DNA of 64,000 nt, from contig OZ252019.1 in NCBI GenBank assembly GCA_965247435.1, forward strand, positions 5,146,001-5,210,000, in the 5' to 3' direction. Made by a program: the position numbers and the translations under genes. This document shows positions 1 to 7,972 of this stretch, one piece after another. The notes under the pieces were generated by a model that saw only the letters and a list, made by a program, of their open reading frames with translations, searched no databases and was not told the origin of the DNA. The DNA comes from Ilyomonas sp965247435. GTDB lineage: Bacteria; Bacteroidota; Bacteroidia; Chitinophagales; Chitinophagaceae. Position 1 is the first letter of the stretch; each line of letters opens with the position of its first letter.

Positions 1-54
1 GATGCATTAACATACCTATTTTATTACTTTAATTAGGATACGGATTGTAGATTT

Positions 55-705
55 TTAATACCGTGAACTATTAATTTTAGGTTTTTTAAAAACAAAATAG
101 CCCAACCCAACTAAACCTAAAATTAAAGCAAACAATCCCCAAGGATTTTCTTGATTTTTCAGTTCTATTTCTTTTCTAACCTTCATGGTGTCTTCAAGAA
201 GGTCACTGCGATTTTTTGTATTATCCAATACTTCAAATCTTATTATTTCAAGTGGGGTATCATAACTCAAGTTGCTTAAATCAATCTCAAATGCAGGACA
301 TCCGAACTGCCTAAATCTTTCTCTTTCTTTTTCTTCTTTTTTGTTTGTAACATATATTTCTAAAAGCACCATCTTAGTTTCATCCAAATGTATTAGTACA
401 TCAGGAGTAAAACTTCCCAAACTCTTTTCTATATCACTATCTACATACCTTGTCTTACCAGTTTTAGGCAGATTAATTTCATTATTATTCTCTATGAGCC
501 ATTTTGCTATTTTATGCAAGTAGGTTTCTACATTACCTGAACAACTTTCGTTAAAAGAATGTGCAAAGTACATTTCCCTTATGCGTGTTTCAGGGTTATT
601 ATTTTTTTTAACAAGCACCTTATTACAATCTACACAACGATATTCACCTTTTAAATTCGGCGCAATCTCTACAAGTATGCCCTTTATATTTTTAGCAATT
701 CTCAT
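55..705 (-). CDS. CoiA-like zinc-ribbon/PD-(D/E)XK protein with C-terminal membrane anchor
   Basis: A 216-aa protein. The N-terminus has a zinc-ribbon-like set of ligands (C24-x2-C27, then H49 and C55), followed by a nuclease-like core: P101-D102 and E116 separated by a beta-hairpin spacing, with T120 where a lysine is common. This order matches the CoiA/competence-type restriction-fold family, whose members act on DNA. Residues of about 189-206 are a hydrophobic helix followed by lysines, so the protein is probably anchored to the inner membrane by its C-terminus, which is unusual for CoiA. It stands alone, pointing left, with a good Bacteroidota promoter directly upstream. The family assignment is by motif only; a defence or DNA-uptake role is inference. 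Confidence 0.6.
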   Translation of the reverse strand: MRIAKNIKGILVEIAPNLKGEYRCVDCNKVLVKKNNNPETRIREMYFAHSFNESCSGNVETYLHKIAKWLIENNNEINLPKTGKTRYVDSDIEKSLGSFTPDVLIHLDETKMVLLEIYVTNKKEEKERERFRQFGCPAFEIDLSNLSYDTPLEIIRFEVLDNTKNRSDLLEDTMKVRKEIELKNQENPWGLFALILGLVGLGYFVFKKPKINSSRY

Positions 706-724
706 TTTTAGAATTTATAGCAAA

Positions 725-753
725 CAAATGTAACCATCGCGGTAAACATTCAA
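725..753 (-). promoter_or_regulatory. Bacteroidota-type promoter of the CoiA-like gene
   Basis: On the minus strand TACATTTG (725-732) matches the -7 consensus TAnnTTTG exactly, and a TTG (751-753) lies 18 bases upstream as the -33 element. It sits 20 bases before the start codon of the leftward CoiA-like gene. Confidence 0.6.
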
Positions 754-1292
754 TGGTTTACAAATGCAAAACACCCTCTGTACTTTTAATCTACTTTGTA
801 TCTGTAGCCTTAAGATCACAATGAAAGTAACTGCTTGATATATTGCGACAATAGGGATGGAGCAAGTCGATTACTAACATGAAAATTTACTACTCAAATT
901 ATCTATAAATTACTTTCATTAATAGATTCAGCTAATAATAGCGTATTAAAAAAATAAATATTTGCAACCCTGTTAAAAGTTATTTTAGTTATCAAAGAAA
1001 TAAACTAATGATTGTTAGTTAGTTATATAATTCCTATTTAACAGGTAGGATAAATCTCATTTTGAATTATAATTCCAAAACGTAGAAATTAATTTTTTAT
1101 GAGTAAAATAATTAATTACTTTACAGTACTTACTTCCTATCAAATAATTTCTCATATAACCAATAGCCTCTGCTTTTCATAGCATTGCTCAATCTGTAAT
1201 AGATTGCATAATATACTTAACCTCTCTACTGAGTAAGAATACTTTATTATAGGTATAAAGTCTCTATAGCCCGTCATCAAATCCTCCATCAT
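754..1292. other. AT-rich intergenic stretch without a supported gene
   Basis: No open frame with a plausible start and protein-like composition was found on either strand. The stretch is very AT-rich. I see no clear repeat or RNA gene in it. Confidence 0.5.
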
Positions 1293-1546
1293 ATGGGTAA
1301 GTTTGATTTAGGGGATAAAAAAAGAGCCCGTTTTGTTCGAGCTCTTAAGACCATACTATTTTGGTTGCTACTACAAATAGCTGCCAGCATAATAGATTGG
1401 TCGATACAGACGATGTTAACATCGCCGACATGTACGAATGTGTTTCATTACATGTATTCCTGGTTTATCACTTTTGCGAGTTGGAAATTCAGGATACTGT
1501 TTTAAACACACCCCGCCCAGTTGTTTCCACAACTGGGTTTTATTTT
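1293..1546 (+). ncRNA. Possible structured small RNA or gene remnant ending in a terminator
   Basis: This block holds three dyads: AAGAGC/GCTCTT around 1325-1348, the perfect palindrome CGATGTTAACATCG at 1411-1424, and an intrinsic terminator at 1516-1546. A 70-aa frame (1293-1505) with a hydrophobic middle could be read through it, but its composition past the middle is not protein-like and I do not recognise it. The alternatives are a small RNA, a small membrane peptide, or a decayed gene. What is seen is the palindromes and the terminator; the RNA reading is inference. Confidence 0.25.
1516..1546 (+). terminator. Rho-independent terminator
   Basis: Perfect 9-bp stem CCCAGTTGT/ACAACTGGG with a TTCC loop, followed by TTTTATTTT. 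It acts rightward because only this side has the T-run. Confidence 0.75.
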
Positions 1547-1842
1547 AAACTAACTTCATCTGATAGTTTAGCATTTAAACAACATAAAGCAATTCTTTGT
1601 AAATTATAAATGTATGCAAATGAGCTATTTCCATTCCGTGAGATTAGAAGATTGCCGAAGGTATCAATAATAATTTTAAACGACAAAAAGAAATTTCAAA
1701 TAATTAAAAGATAATACCTTATACATTTTCTATTATAATAAAGTTCGACACAATTTAAATGGATGACTAATATGTTTATCCACACTTCTATGTACTCTTT
1801 CCTCCTATTTCCGGTTATGGGTTAGATGCTATTTTTAAATGT

Positions 1843-2115
1843 ATGGAGCATGCAGGTCGACGTATTCCAAATAGTTTTAAGAAGCATCGGATGATAGCCG
1901 GTTATTTGCAAAAGGATGTGTCCTTTCTGCTCGGTCATTCAAGCACGAACCAACTCTGCAGGTGGGAACGTGGCGAAGCTATGCCAAGCGTGCTCAATCT
2001 CATTAAGCTCAGCATCATCTTCCGCACGTTACCAAACGAGCTATACTTCGATCTTCTCAAAGAACAACAAGAGATTGTTATGCAAAAAGAACAAACCCGT
2101 TTTTTAGCTGCATAA
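1843..2115 (+). CDS. XRE-type helix-turn-helix regulator
   Basis: A 90-aa protein. Residues of about 10-65 fit a Cro/C1 (XRE) helix-turn-helix: a basic first helix, a Q-K-D-V-S-x-L-L-G segment as the helix-turn, then CRWERGEAMPS, the usual recognition-helix and W-E-x-G-x-x-x-P signature. The C-terminus is charged and glutamine-rich. It is the first gene of a rightward run of mobile-element genes (next gene starts 79 bases later) and probably controls that run. A likely start is the ATG at 1843; there is no strong Shine-Dalgarno, as is normal in Bacteroidota. The regulatory target is inference. Confidence 0.75.
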   Translation: MEHAGRRIPNSFKKHRMIAGYLQKDVSFLLGHSSTNQLCRWERGEAMPSVLNLIKLSIIFRTLPNELYFDLLKEQQEIVMQKEQTRFLAA

Positions 2116-2194
2116 TGTTTCTCTTAATTGTTCATCCGTTCGTTCGAAATAAATAACAAAGAATGAATCGTTCGTTCGATTCGTTTATACCCCA

Positions 2195-2446
2195 ATGAAT
2201 AACTTCACCAAAGAACAATTGGCGCAAGAAATTGCCGCTACATTAGATGATACCGATGCGTTACCATTTTACAGAAATTGTGTAGCTGAATATGATGAAA
2301 CCCTGCTACGCAGAATCCTCAAAAAAGTATGCTCTATTCCACAAGAAAAGATAAAGAAGTCAAGGGGTGCATTATTCACTCACCTACTTCAAGGAAATGA
2401 AAAAACAAACACCGCACGTTTTGGGTATCAGCATCGGAACGCGTAA
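2195..2446 (+). CDS. Small hypothetical protein overlapping the RuvC-like gene
   Basis: An 83-aa, charged, mostly helical protein that I do not recognise. It starts MNNFTKEQLAQEI and has no membrane segment or cysteine motif of note. Its last 50 bases overlap the following gene in another frame, which suggests translational coupling between the two. It lies in a cluster with an XRE regulator and an ArdC-type protein, so it is probably a mobile-element maintenance gene. The last 15 or so residues are read from the overlap and may be poorly constrained. Confidence 0.55.
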   Translation: MNNFTKEQLAQEIAATLDDTDALPFYRNCVAEYDETLLRRILKKVCSIPQEKIKKSRGALFTHLLQGNEKTNTARFGYQHRNA

Positions 2447-2894
2447 GATAGGGATTGCGGTGATGAAAAGTAACCGGCTCCTGGAATGGAAAGTGTGTTC
2501 CTTCAAAGGTCCCTGGTCAAAAGAAAAGCTCAGGCAAATTATTGAGACCATAAAAAAAGAAGCGCAGCCATTTCCAATCACTGCACTTGCTTTAAAAATT
2601 CCGAGTATTGTCCATCATACTGAAAGCCTCCAAGCCCTTATATTGGCAATACACCAGTACTGTACCGCAGAAATGTTATCGCTTCAAGTCTACTCACTTC
2701 CTGAGTTAAAGGCAGAGCTTACAACAGATGGCCGGAAAACTAAGAAAGCGCTCGTAAAGCACGTTGCAGAGAAGTACCCTGAACTGCATAATATCTGCAA
2801 GAAAGAACACCAAAACCGCAATAAGCATTACACTAAAATGTTTGAAGCCATCGCAGCCGCAGAACTTTTCAGCAAGCAACACCACTATCTATAA
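2397..2894 (+). CDS. RuvC/RNase H-fold protein with substituted catalytic positions
   Basis: A 165-aa protein from the ATG at 2397 (AAGGA lies directly before it; a GTG at 2367 would add ten residues). The first strand reads LGISIGTRKIGIAV (9-22), which is the RuvC-type G-I-D-x-G-x-x-x-x-G pattern with serine (S12) where the first catalytic aspartate normally is. The second strand (ITALALKIPS, about 62-71) has lysine where RuvC-type enzymes carry glutamate. The last helix (KMFEAIAAAEL, about 148-158) matches the final D-A-x-x-x-A block with glutamate instead of aspartate. The overall fold therefore looks like a Holliday-junction-resolvase relative, but metal-dependent cleavage is doubtful. 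It may bind DNA without cutting. It overlaps the preceding gene by 50 bases. Confidence 0.55.
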   Translation: MKKQTPHVLGISIGTRKIGIAVMKSNRLLEWKVCSFKGPWSKEKLRQIIETIKKEAQPFPITALALKIPSIVHHTESLQALILAIHQYCTAEMLSLQVYSLPELKAELTTDGRKTKKALVKHVAEKYPELHNICKKEHQNRNKHYTKMFEAIAAAELFSKQHHYL

Positions 2895-2900
2895 GTTCCT

Positions 2901-2934
2901 ACATAAACAGTCTCTATTAAGAGGCTGTTTATGT
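2901..2934 (+). terminator. Hairpin after the RuvC-like gene
   Basis: Long stem ACATAAACAG-t-CTCT / AGAG-g-CTGTTTATGT with an ATTA loop, starting 7 bases after the stop codon. The T-run is weak, so it may act more as an mRNA 3' end stabiliser than as a strong terminator. Confidence 0.5.
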
Positions 2935-3062
2935 ATGTGGTATAACAGCTAATGCAAATTACACTTCCCTATTTCTATACATTCCTTCTCTCTTATCTAA
3001 ATATTGCGATCTGACTATACTGTTTGTAAACAATCATTCTTTAACAACTAAATCAATTAATC

Positions 3063-3956
3063 ATGAACGAACAAACAGACGTACAAAACGTACATGCTAC
3101 ATTGGATGTGTATGCCATTGTCACCAACCGTATCATTGAAGAACTGCAAAAAGGTTCTGTACCTTGGCAAAAGACCTGGACAGCTGCCGGATCACCACAG
3201 AACTTAGTGAGTAAGCGCCCCTATACCGGTATTAATGTCTGGATGCTGGCGTCTCCTGGCTATGATCAGAACTTTTTCCTCACCTTTGAACAGGTAAATG
3301 AATTGGGAGGTAAGGTCAACCGCGGGGAGCGGGGTCACTTAGTGATTTTCTGGAAACCAATGGGCAAAAAAATAGATGGCACAGAACGGGAGGAGCAATC
3401 CAAACCCTTGTACCTGCTTCGTTACTATTATGTGTTTAACATAGCACAGTGCTCTGATATCCCTGCTGATATTATTCCTGTTATAGAACGCCCTAATGCG
3501 CCGATTACTGCGTGTGAAATAGTAGTAAAAGAAATGCCGAACCCACCCACTATTCAACACAAGGAATACCAGGCGTATTATGAACCTGAAACAGATATTC
3601 TTAATATGCCAAAGCGCAAAAGTTTTGTCGATAGCCAAAGTTATTACGGTGCCCTCTTTCATGAGCTGGTGCATAGCACGGGGCATCCATTGAGATTAAA
3701 CCGTAAAGAATTAATCGGCACTACCGGTATTGGTTCAGAGGCTTATTCTATTGAAGAACTGACGGCTGAAATTGGTGCTTGTTTTCTGATGTCACACACC
3801 GGTATAGAAAACAAATGGTTTGAAAACAGTATTGCGTATCTTGATGCATGGATTGGACGACTTAAAAATGATAAGCGATTTATTATCTATGCAAGCTCTC
3901 AGGCACAAAAAGCTACCGACTTTATTTTAAATAGAATAAAGGAACCAGTAGAATAA
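3063..3956 (+). CDS. ArdC-type antirestriction protein / zincin-like metallopeptidase
   Basis: A 297-aa cytosolic protein with the two-part ArdC layout. Residues of about 10-130 are the N-terminal ssDNA-binding domain, with the hallmarks W-Q-K-x-W (35-39), RPYTGIN (52-58) and GERGHLVIFWK (88-98). Residues of about 135-290 are the zincin-like peptidase domain with H200-E-L-V-H204, followed by S-T-G-H208 and a helix containing E231, E232 and E236, candidates for the third zinc ligand. ArdC proteins are carried by conjugative elements and protect incoming single-stranded DNA from restriction in the recipient. Full length for the family. It has its own terminator, so it is probably expressed as a single gene. 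Confidence 0.88.
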   Translation: MNEQTDVQNVHATLDVYAIVTNRIIEELQKGSVPWQKTWTAAGSPQNLVSKRPYTGINVWMLASPGYDQNFFLTFEQVNELGGKVNRGERGHLVIFWKPMGKKIDGTEREEQSKPLYLLRYYYVFNIAQCSDIPADIIPVIERPNAPITACEIVVKEMPNPPTIQHKEYQAYYEPETDILNMPKRKSFVDSQSYYGALFHELVHSTGHPLRLNRKELIGTTGIGSEAYSIEELTAEIGACFLMSHTGIENKWFENSIAYLDAWIGRLKNDKRFIIYASSQAQKATDFILNRIKEPVE

Positions 3957-3964
3957 AACTTATA

Positions 3965-3992
3965 AAAGACTCTTATTTAAGGGTCTTTTTTT
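3965..3992 (+). terminator. Rho-independent terminator after the ArdC-type gene
   Basis: Stem AAAGACTCTT/AAGGGTCTTT with one G-T pair, ATTT loop, followed by a run of T. It starts 9 bases after the stop codon. Confidence 0.85.
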
Positions 3993-4151
3993 ATTACTAC
4001 TGTTACTTTTAATTAAAGTAAAAAATGCCGCCTTACTTGCTCCTGCAAAATTTAAAGTTACGGAGGAAGCATTACGGCTATATTATATGTATAAATATAA
4101 ATCATTAAGCTTTTGTTCGACTAATCACTAATATGAGAAACTTATTCCTTT

Positions 4152-4289
4152 ATGAAGAACCTACTCACTGACTTTGAACGTGCTGAATACTACCGTGTGC
4201 GCTATAAGAGCCGCGGCATGCTGATTATTGTATTTTCAGTACTGTCATTTATCTTAGGATTTTTAGTAGCCAGATTGCTTTATGTTTAA
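4152..4289 (+). CDS. Small single-pass membrane protein (45 aa)
   Basis: A 45-aa frame starting MKNLLTDFERAEYYRVRYKS, with a charged amphipathic first half and a hydrophobic helix from about residue 23 to 45 (MLIIVFSVLSFILGFLVARL). It is followed 21 bases later by a hairpin terminator, which supports a real transcription unit. I do not recognise the family. Tiny membrane proteins of this layout are common in Bacteroidota mobile elements, and a second, broken one of the same style lies at 5018. Confidence 0.5.
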   Translation: MKNLLTDFERAEYYRVRYKSRGMLIIVFSVLSFILGFLVARLLYV

Positions 4290-4310
4290 AGCGTTTGAGG
4301 CAAACAAAAA

Positions 4311-4340
4311 GCTGATGTAGAAACACCAGCCGGTTTTTTA
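4311..4340 (+). terminator. Terminator of the AGAA-loop hairpin type
   Basis: Stem GCTGATGT/ACACCAGC (one mismatch) closing an AGAA loop, followed by CGG and TTTTTT. Related hairpins with the same loop are at 4772-4791 and 6580-6603. Confidence 0.7.
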
Positions 4341-4492
4341 TTTCCCTATCCCAATTTTGCAATCTGAATAGGAACACAAATCTAATTACATATTTGCCAC
4401 AATTTTTTTTATTAATTAAGTTATAAGTTTAATTTAATCTGCGTAGTGTAGTGTTCAATTAGTTGTTATATTTATTGCATCAACCATACTCG

Positions 4493-4762
4493 ATGCATAA
4501 TTTCGTTATTTCTTTTGTGTATTTAGGCCTTATTTACCATGCCAATGTTCACAAGATTTTTCGGCAACCCGTTAAATTTATTGTAGTGGATGTTAGCCCT
4601 TTCATAAGCGATTTACCGGAGCGCCTCGTATTCTATAGCAATCCAGATAGTGATCAATTGGTATATCAATCATTTTTGATTAAGAAGGCAGCAGTAATAA
4701 CGATTATTGGGGAAGCAATTTTTCGGGCATGTAGTACGCTTCGAATTGCAATGCATTGCTGA
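4493..4762 (+). CDS. Hypothetical protein, uncertain
   Basis: An 89-aa frame from the ATG at 4493. It has a hydrophobic N-terminal segment, an acidic middle and a second hydrophobic stretch near the C-terminus. I do not recognise it. An AGAA-loop hairpin follows 9 bases after the stop codon, in the same arrangement seen after the 45-aa gene, which favours a real gene. The composition is not strongly protein-like and the start is uncertain. Confidence 0.35.
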   Translation: MHNFVISFVYLGLIYHANVHKIFRQPVKFIVVDVSPFISDLPERLVFYSNPDSDQLVYQSFLIKKAAVITIIGEAIFRACSTLRIAMHC

Positions 4763-4771
4763 AACAAAAAA

Positions 4772-4791
4772 GCTACAGTAGAAACTGCAGC
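4772..4791 (+). terminator. AGAA-loop hairpin without T-run
   Basis: Stem GCTACAGT/ACTGCAGC with one mismatch around an AGAA loop, preceded by six A. There is no T-run behind it (CGTAACC), so termination would be weak rightward; leftward it would be followed by T6. Confidence 0.45.
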
Positions 4792-4984
4792 CGTAACCAA
4801 AATAACTAACACTAATGTGATAAGTTGAGTGTAAAAATAAATCATTCATCGCAGGTACTATTGAAAGTGATTAATTCTAATCATAATTTAAGTGGTAGTG
4901 TAAAATGGCTACATTTCATTTGGATAAATAACAACCATGCAGTATTTTGACAATGTTTTTTAAGGGTTTAGGATTGTAAAAACT

Positions 4985-5010
4985 ACCTCTGTATTTACGG
5001 AGGTTTTATT
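4985..5010 (+). terminator. Hairpin terminator upstream of the broken small gene
   Basis: Stem ACCTCTGT/ACGGAGGT with one G-T pair, ATTT loop, then TTTATT. It ends 7 bases before the ATG at 5018, so it could also act as a leader hairpin. Confidence 0.55.
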
Positions 5011-5017
5011 ACTTTGA

Positions 5018-5218
5018 ATGATTGCATCCATATACAAAAAAGCACACGCATTCACACAGAAACTTCAACAACATTATCCATTTCCCTAGACAGATATAGA
5101 ATCAATCGCATCAATAAAGAAAAGATACGCCTGGAAAAAAGTAAACAAACAAACACAAACTGCTTATTGGGTACTTGTTATTGCAGCAGCCCTAATCAAT
5201 CTTTTATTGGGCAGATAG
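5018..5218 (+). pseudogene. Small membrane protein gene interrupted by an in-frame TAG
   Basis: From ATG 5018 the frame reads 23 residues (MIASIYKKAHAFTQKLQQHY then PFP), meets TAG at 5087-5089, and continues without further stops for 42 codons to TAG at 5216. The second part is protein-like: a basic stretch followed by a hydrophobic helix (YWVLVIAAALINLLLGR). The two halves look like one 66-aa single-pass membrane protein broken by an amber mutation. Other genes nearby use TAG as a normal stop, so general recoding is unlikely. A sequencing error is possible. A longer overlapping frame from TTG 5014 has no protein-like features. Confidence 0.45.
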
Positions 5219-5297
5219 TTTAAATAATTACCTGCAATTTTGTATCTACTTAAAAATAAACAACAAAACAGCTTCTGAGCATACAAAGGATTTAGAT

Positions 5298-5546
5298 ATG
5301 GATGAGCCATTTAGTATCACAGTATCGTACAAGGGCCACGAGAGAAATTTTGGTGCGCAACTATTCACCTTTGGGTACACCTACAAAATTTGCGTCACTA
5401 TTGATGAAATAGATATTGATTTTGAAAGAGACGATAGGGGCACGTTTAGAGCAATCGCTATTGATGTAGATGATAAAAGAATACAAAAGCTGGACGGTAC
5501 GTTACTGCAAGCAATTGCAGAAAAGATCGAAGAAATACTATCCTAA
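5298..5546 (+). CDS. Hypothetical acidic protein (82 aa)
   Basis: An 82-aa soluble protein with alternating strands and a final helix: MDEPFSITVSYKGHERNFGA, then acidic strands (DEIDIDFERDDRGTFRAI) and a C-terminal helix ending in EEILS. There is no signal peptide or membrane segment. The pattern is that of a small beta-rich domain. I do not recognise a function. It lies alone between small mobile-element genes. Confidence 0.55.
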   Translation: MDEPFSITVSYKGHERNFGAQLFTFGYTYKICVTIDEIDIDFERDDRGTFRAIAIDVDDKRIQKLDGTLLQAIAEKIEEILS

Positions 5547-5966
5547 TATAATGTAGCGTACTACTATAATTGATTGTTTGAATGTTCGACACCTAATTTA
5601 TTCATCCGTACTTTAAAATTGTTCGTATATAATTATGCGGACATAACCTATTATGGGGATGGTTATAGTCGTAAGGCCGTTGCTAACTGCACGGCTTTTT
5701 TATTGTATATTAAAGTGCTATTAAAATAAGGCCCTTAGAAAAGCTGTAGGTAAGCAAATGGTTTGATTTGTAGTATAAAGTCGCGTTTCGGTTTTTTACC
5801 GAAATAAACAAAAAATAAATCTATGTAAAGAAATTAATGAGTTTTTAAGCATTGTGTACTTGTTACCTGCGTAGCTTTAGGACGTATCCAATAATAAGGT
5901 GCTACCTGTCATATACGCAGTAGTGAGACATTAAAGGAGCATAAAAAATCATATCCAGATATCACC
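5547..5966. other. Intergenic stretch with one terminator-like hairpin
   Basis: No supported gene. It contains the terminator at 5673-5701, which no coding region directly precedes (the last stop codon is 127 bases earlier), so a short untranslated RNA ending there is possible. Confidence 0.4.
5673..5701 (+). terminator. Rho-independent terminator
   Basis: Stem GCCGT/ACGGC (5676-5680 and 5691-5695) with flanking AAG, followed by TTTTTTA. Confidence 0.6.
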
Positions 5967-6389
5967 ATGCATCCAAACTTTGAGGAACTGCTTATTATTG
6001 ACGATGATTGTTGTCACAATATCATTTGTGCATTAGCACTTAAAAAATTATTTAAAACCACTGATGTTACCATGATGGGCTTTACCAATCCGGAAGAAGG
6101 GGTCGCGTATATTACAAGCTCCTTTTTTACAAAACCTAAAAAGACGGTACTTTTTTTAGATATTAATATGCCAGGACTTAACGGATGGCAAGTGCTGGAA
6201 AAACTGAAGCACCTACCCAAGCCTATAAAAAAATATTTAAGCGTATATATCATTACTACCGCTGCTAATTATTATGATCATCAGAAAGCTATTAAAAGCC
6301 CGTTTGTAAAACAGTATCTGGAAAAGCCTTTGTCTAATCATCTGCGCTCTATTTTTTCTAAAGATATACAAGCAGTACAGGTAGCCTAA
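5967..6389 (+). CDS. Single-domain response regulator (receiver protein)
   Basis: A 140-aa protein that is one CheY-like receiver domain. Visible signature residues are the acidic pocket D12-D13-D14, the phosphoacceptor D65 in LFLDINMPGLNGW, T97/T98 at the end of strand 4, and K120-P121 in the EKPL motif. There is no output domain. No histidine kinase lies beside it, so its partner must be elsewhere. It is of the LytTR-less, CheY-like Bacteroidota type that often carries the insert seen here between helix 2 and strand 3. It stands alone with a terminator 190 bases downstream. Confidence 0.85.
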   Translation: MHPNFEELLIIDDDCCHNIICALALKKLFKTTDVTMMGFTNPEEGVAYITSSFFTKPKKTVLFLDINMPGLNGWQVLEKLKHLPKPIKKYLSVYIITTAANYYDHQKAIKSPFVKQYLEKPLSNHLRSIFSKDIQAVQVA

Positions 6390-6579
6390 GCATTGGATGT
6401 TTTTTGGTTTATCTGTGTATCGTTATGCCTGCACTCGTTATAGTATAAGAACCTGGCAGCGTATTTACTTAGATAACAATGTAAAGCAATGAAAATGCAA
6501 CTAGAACTGTTTTATCTGCTTAATAAGTAAGACAACAAAAATAGCTACTAACCCAAAATTTGGAAAGATTTAAACTTTT

Positions 6580-6612
6580 GAACTGCTGTTTCTACAGCGG
6601 TTCATTCTTTTG
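6580..6612 (+). terminator. AGAA-family hairpin between convergent genes
   Basis: Stem GAACTGCTGT/ACAGCGGTTC with one G-T pair and a TTCT loop (AGAA on the other strand), then ATTCTTTTG. It lies downstream of the receiver gene and touches the 3' end of the leftward small gene at 6602. Confidence 0.55.
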
Positions 6613-6793
6613 TGTTTGTAACAATGCGATTTACAACGATAATTTTACTATTCTGCTTCCTTTCCTTCACTGCTGTTTCTAACTCTTTTAGTCTTTTATT
6701 TTTTCTACCTAACTCATATTGGCCAAATGAAAATACGGATATTGAAACTATCAATAAAACGATTTGACATCGCCTATACTTGAGTATAGTCAT
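6602..6793 (-). CDS. Small membrane protein (63 aa)
   Basis: A 63-aa frame from ATG 6793: a basic N-terminus (MTILKYRRCQ), a hydrophobic helix (IVLLIVSISVFSFG), then a highly charged helix likely to form a coiled coil (LGRKNKRLKELETAVKERK) and a short basic tail. The layout is a single-pass membrane protein or an uncleaved signal anchor. Longer starts upstream add non-polar sequence of unlike composition, so the ATG at 6793 is preferred. No family recognised. Confidence 0.45.
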   Translation of the reverse strand: MTILKYRRCQIVLLIVSISVFSFGQYELGRKNKRLKELETAVKERKQNSKIIVVNRIVTNTKE

Positions 6794-7016
6794 ACACTTT
6801 GTTTTCAAAATGGTATAGAAGCAAGGATCAAATACATCCAAGGAAATAGTGCCTTGCACCAGCAAAATACATAATGAAGGTAATTTAAAAATTCAAAGGT
6901 CATATGGTGATTATGTCTTCAACTATTCAACAATACGGTATATGAATACTCATACATACAGGCATTTCCTTATTTAAAGCACTGCGATTGTATGCCATAC
7001 TAGTATCAAAAATACT

Positions 7017-7850
7017 ATGGCATCAAAAAGTAAAAAGCAGGCTGCTGCTTTCGTTCCTTCTCAAAATGCATTCACTAAAACATTGTTTAAAATCGGATAC
7101 CGGTTTTCACTCCCACGCGTTTTCGATGATTTCCTTACCATGTCTATTGCTGCATGTACACAAAATATTGCAACACATCTTTCCTATTACGAGGCAGAAT
7201 ACCTTGAAACAATTGGCTACTACAAGGATTCAGAATTGCGGCATGAATTTCCAAATGCATTTGCTTACCTGATAGAAGCAATGGAAGCACAAGTAGGCGC
7301 TCAATCAGGAAATGATATTCTTGGAGATTTCTTCGAACAGCATATTTCACATGGACACAATGGTCAGTTCTTCACTCCTCCAGCTATCTGCCAGCTGATG
7401 GCTTCGATACTGCATACCGGCAATACAAATGAGGAAGCTATGGCAGAAAGAAAGCCCTTACGAATTCTTGACCCTGCCTGTGGTTCAGGACGCATGTTGT
7501 TAGCAGCGCAAAAAGTGTATGGAACCGGACATGAGTATTATGGTATAGACATTGACCGAATCTGTGTAAAGATGACTGCACTCAATTTGTTTTTAAATGG
7601 CATATGGAATAGTGAAGTGATGTGTGCCAATGCACTCATTTCAACTGATTTTGTCATTGCGTACCACATTTCATTTATTCCGCTTGGAATATTTAAAATT
7701 GAGGAAAAGGAAAAATCAATCCTGTGGCAATCACGGCAACATTCGTTTCTAATAAAGGAAGCAAACGCTGATAGCATAAGTAGTACGGAGGATAAAACAC
7801 CTTCCAGTGAAAAAAAACAAACAGATGCTTCGCAATTACGTCTATTTTGA
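7017..7850 (+). CDS. N6-adenine DNA methylase-like protein without a visible NPPY motif
   Basis: A 277-aa protein related to type I restriction-modification M subunits. It shows motif X (GQFFTPP, 116-122), the SAM-binding motif I (DPACGSGRM, 152-160) and motif II (GIDID, 176-180). Where motif IV (NPPY/F) should follow, after ANAL at 204-207, it reads STDFVIAYHISF instead, so the catalytic loop is not recognisable. The C-terminus (about 235-277) is a low-complexity charged tail. The protein could bind SAM and DNA yet not methylate; the alternative is a diverged family with a changed motif. It has no S or R subunit beside it, in keeping with an orphan mobile-element gene. Confidence 0.75.
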   Translation: MASKSKKQAAAFVPSQNAFTKTLFKIGYRFSLPRVFDDFLTMSIAACTQNIATHLSYYEAEYLETIGYYKDSELRHEFPNAFAYLIEAMEAQVGAQSGNDILGDFFEQHISHGHNGQFFTPPAICQLMASILHTGNTNEEAMAERKPLRILDPACGSGRMLLAAQKVYGTGHEYYGIDIDRICVKMTALNLFLNGIWNSEVMCANALISTDFVIAYHISFIPLGIFKIEEKEKSILWQSRQHSFLIKEANADSISSTEDKTPSSEKKQTDASQLRLF

Positions 7851-7851
7851 T

Positions 7852-7874
7852 AAAAGCCCTTTATAGGGCTTTTT
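7852..7874 (+). terminator. Rho-independent terminator after the methylase-like gene
   Basis: Stem AAAGCCCT/AGGGCTTT with a TTAT loop followed by TTTATTG, one base after the stop codon. Confidence 0.85.
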
Positions 7875-7972
7875 ATTGTTTTCTGACACATAACTCCCTT
7901 AACAAATTCTAGCAGCGGCAAAAATACTTTTGACTAAATAGCTGACTAATCTATATCATGCTCTACAATGTA

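Noticed and set aside
1361..1609. Second overlapping frame in the left cargo region
   Set aside because: It runs through the terminator at 1516 and has no recognisable feature.
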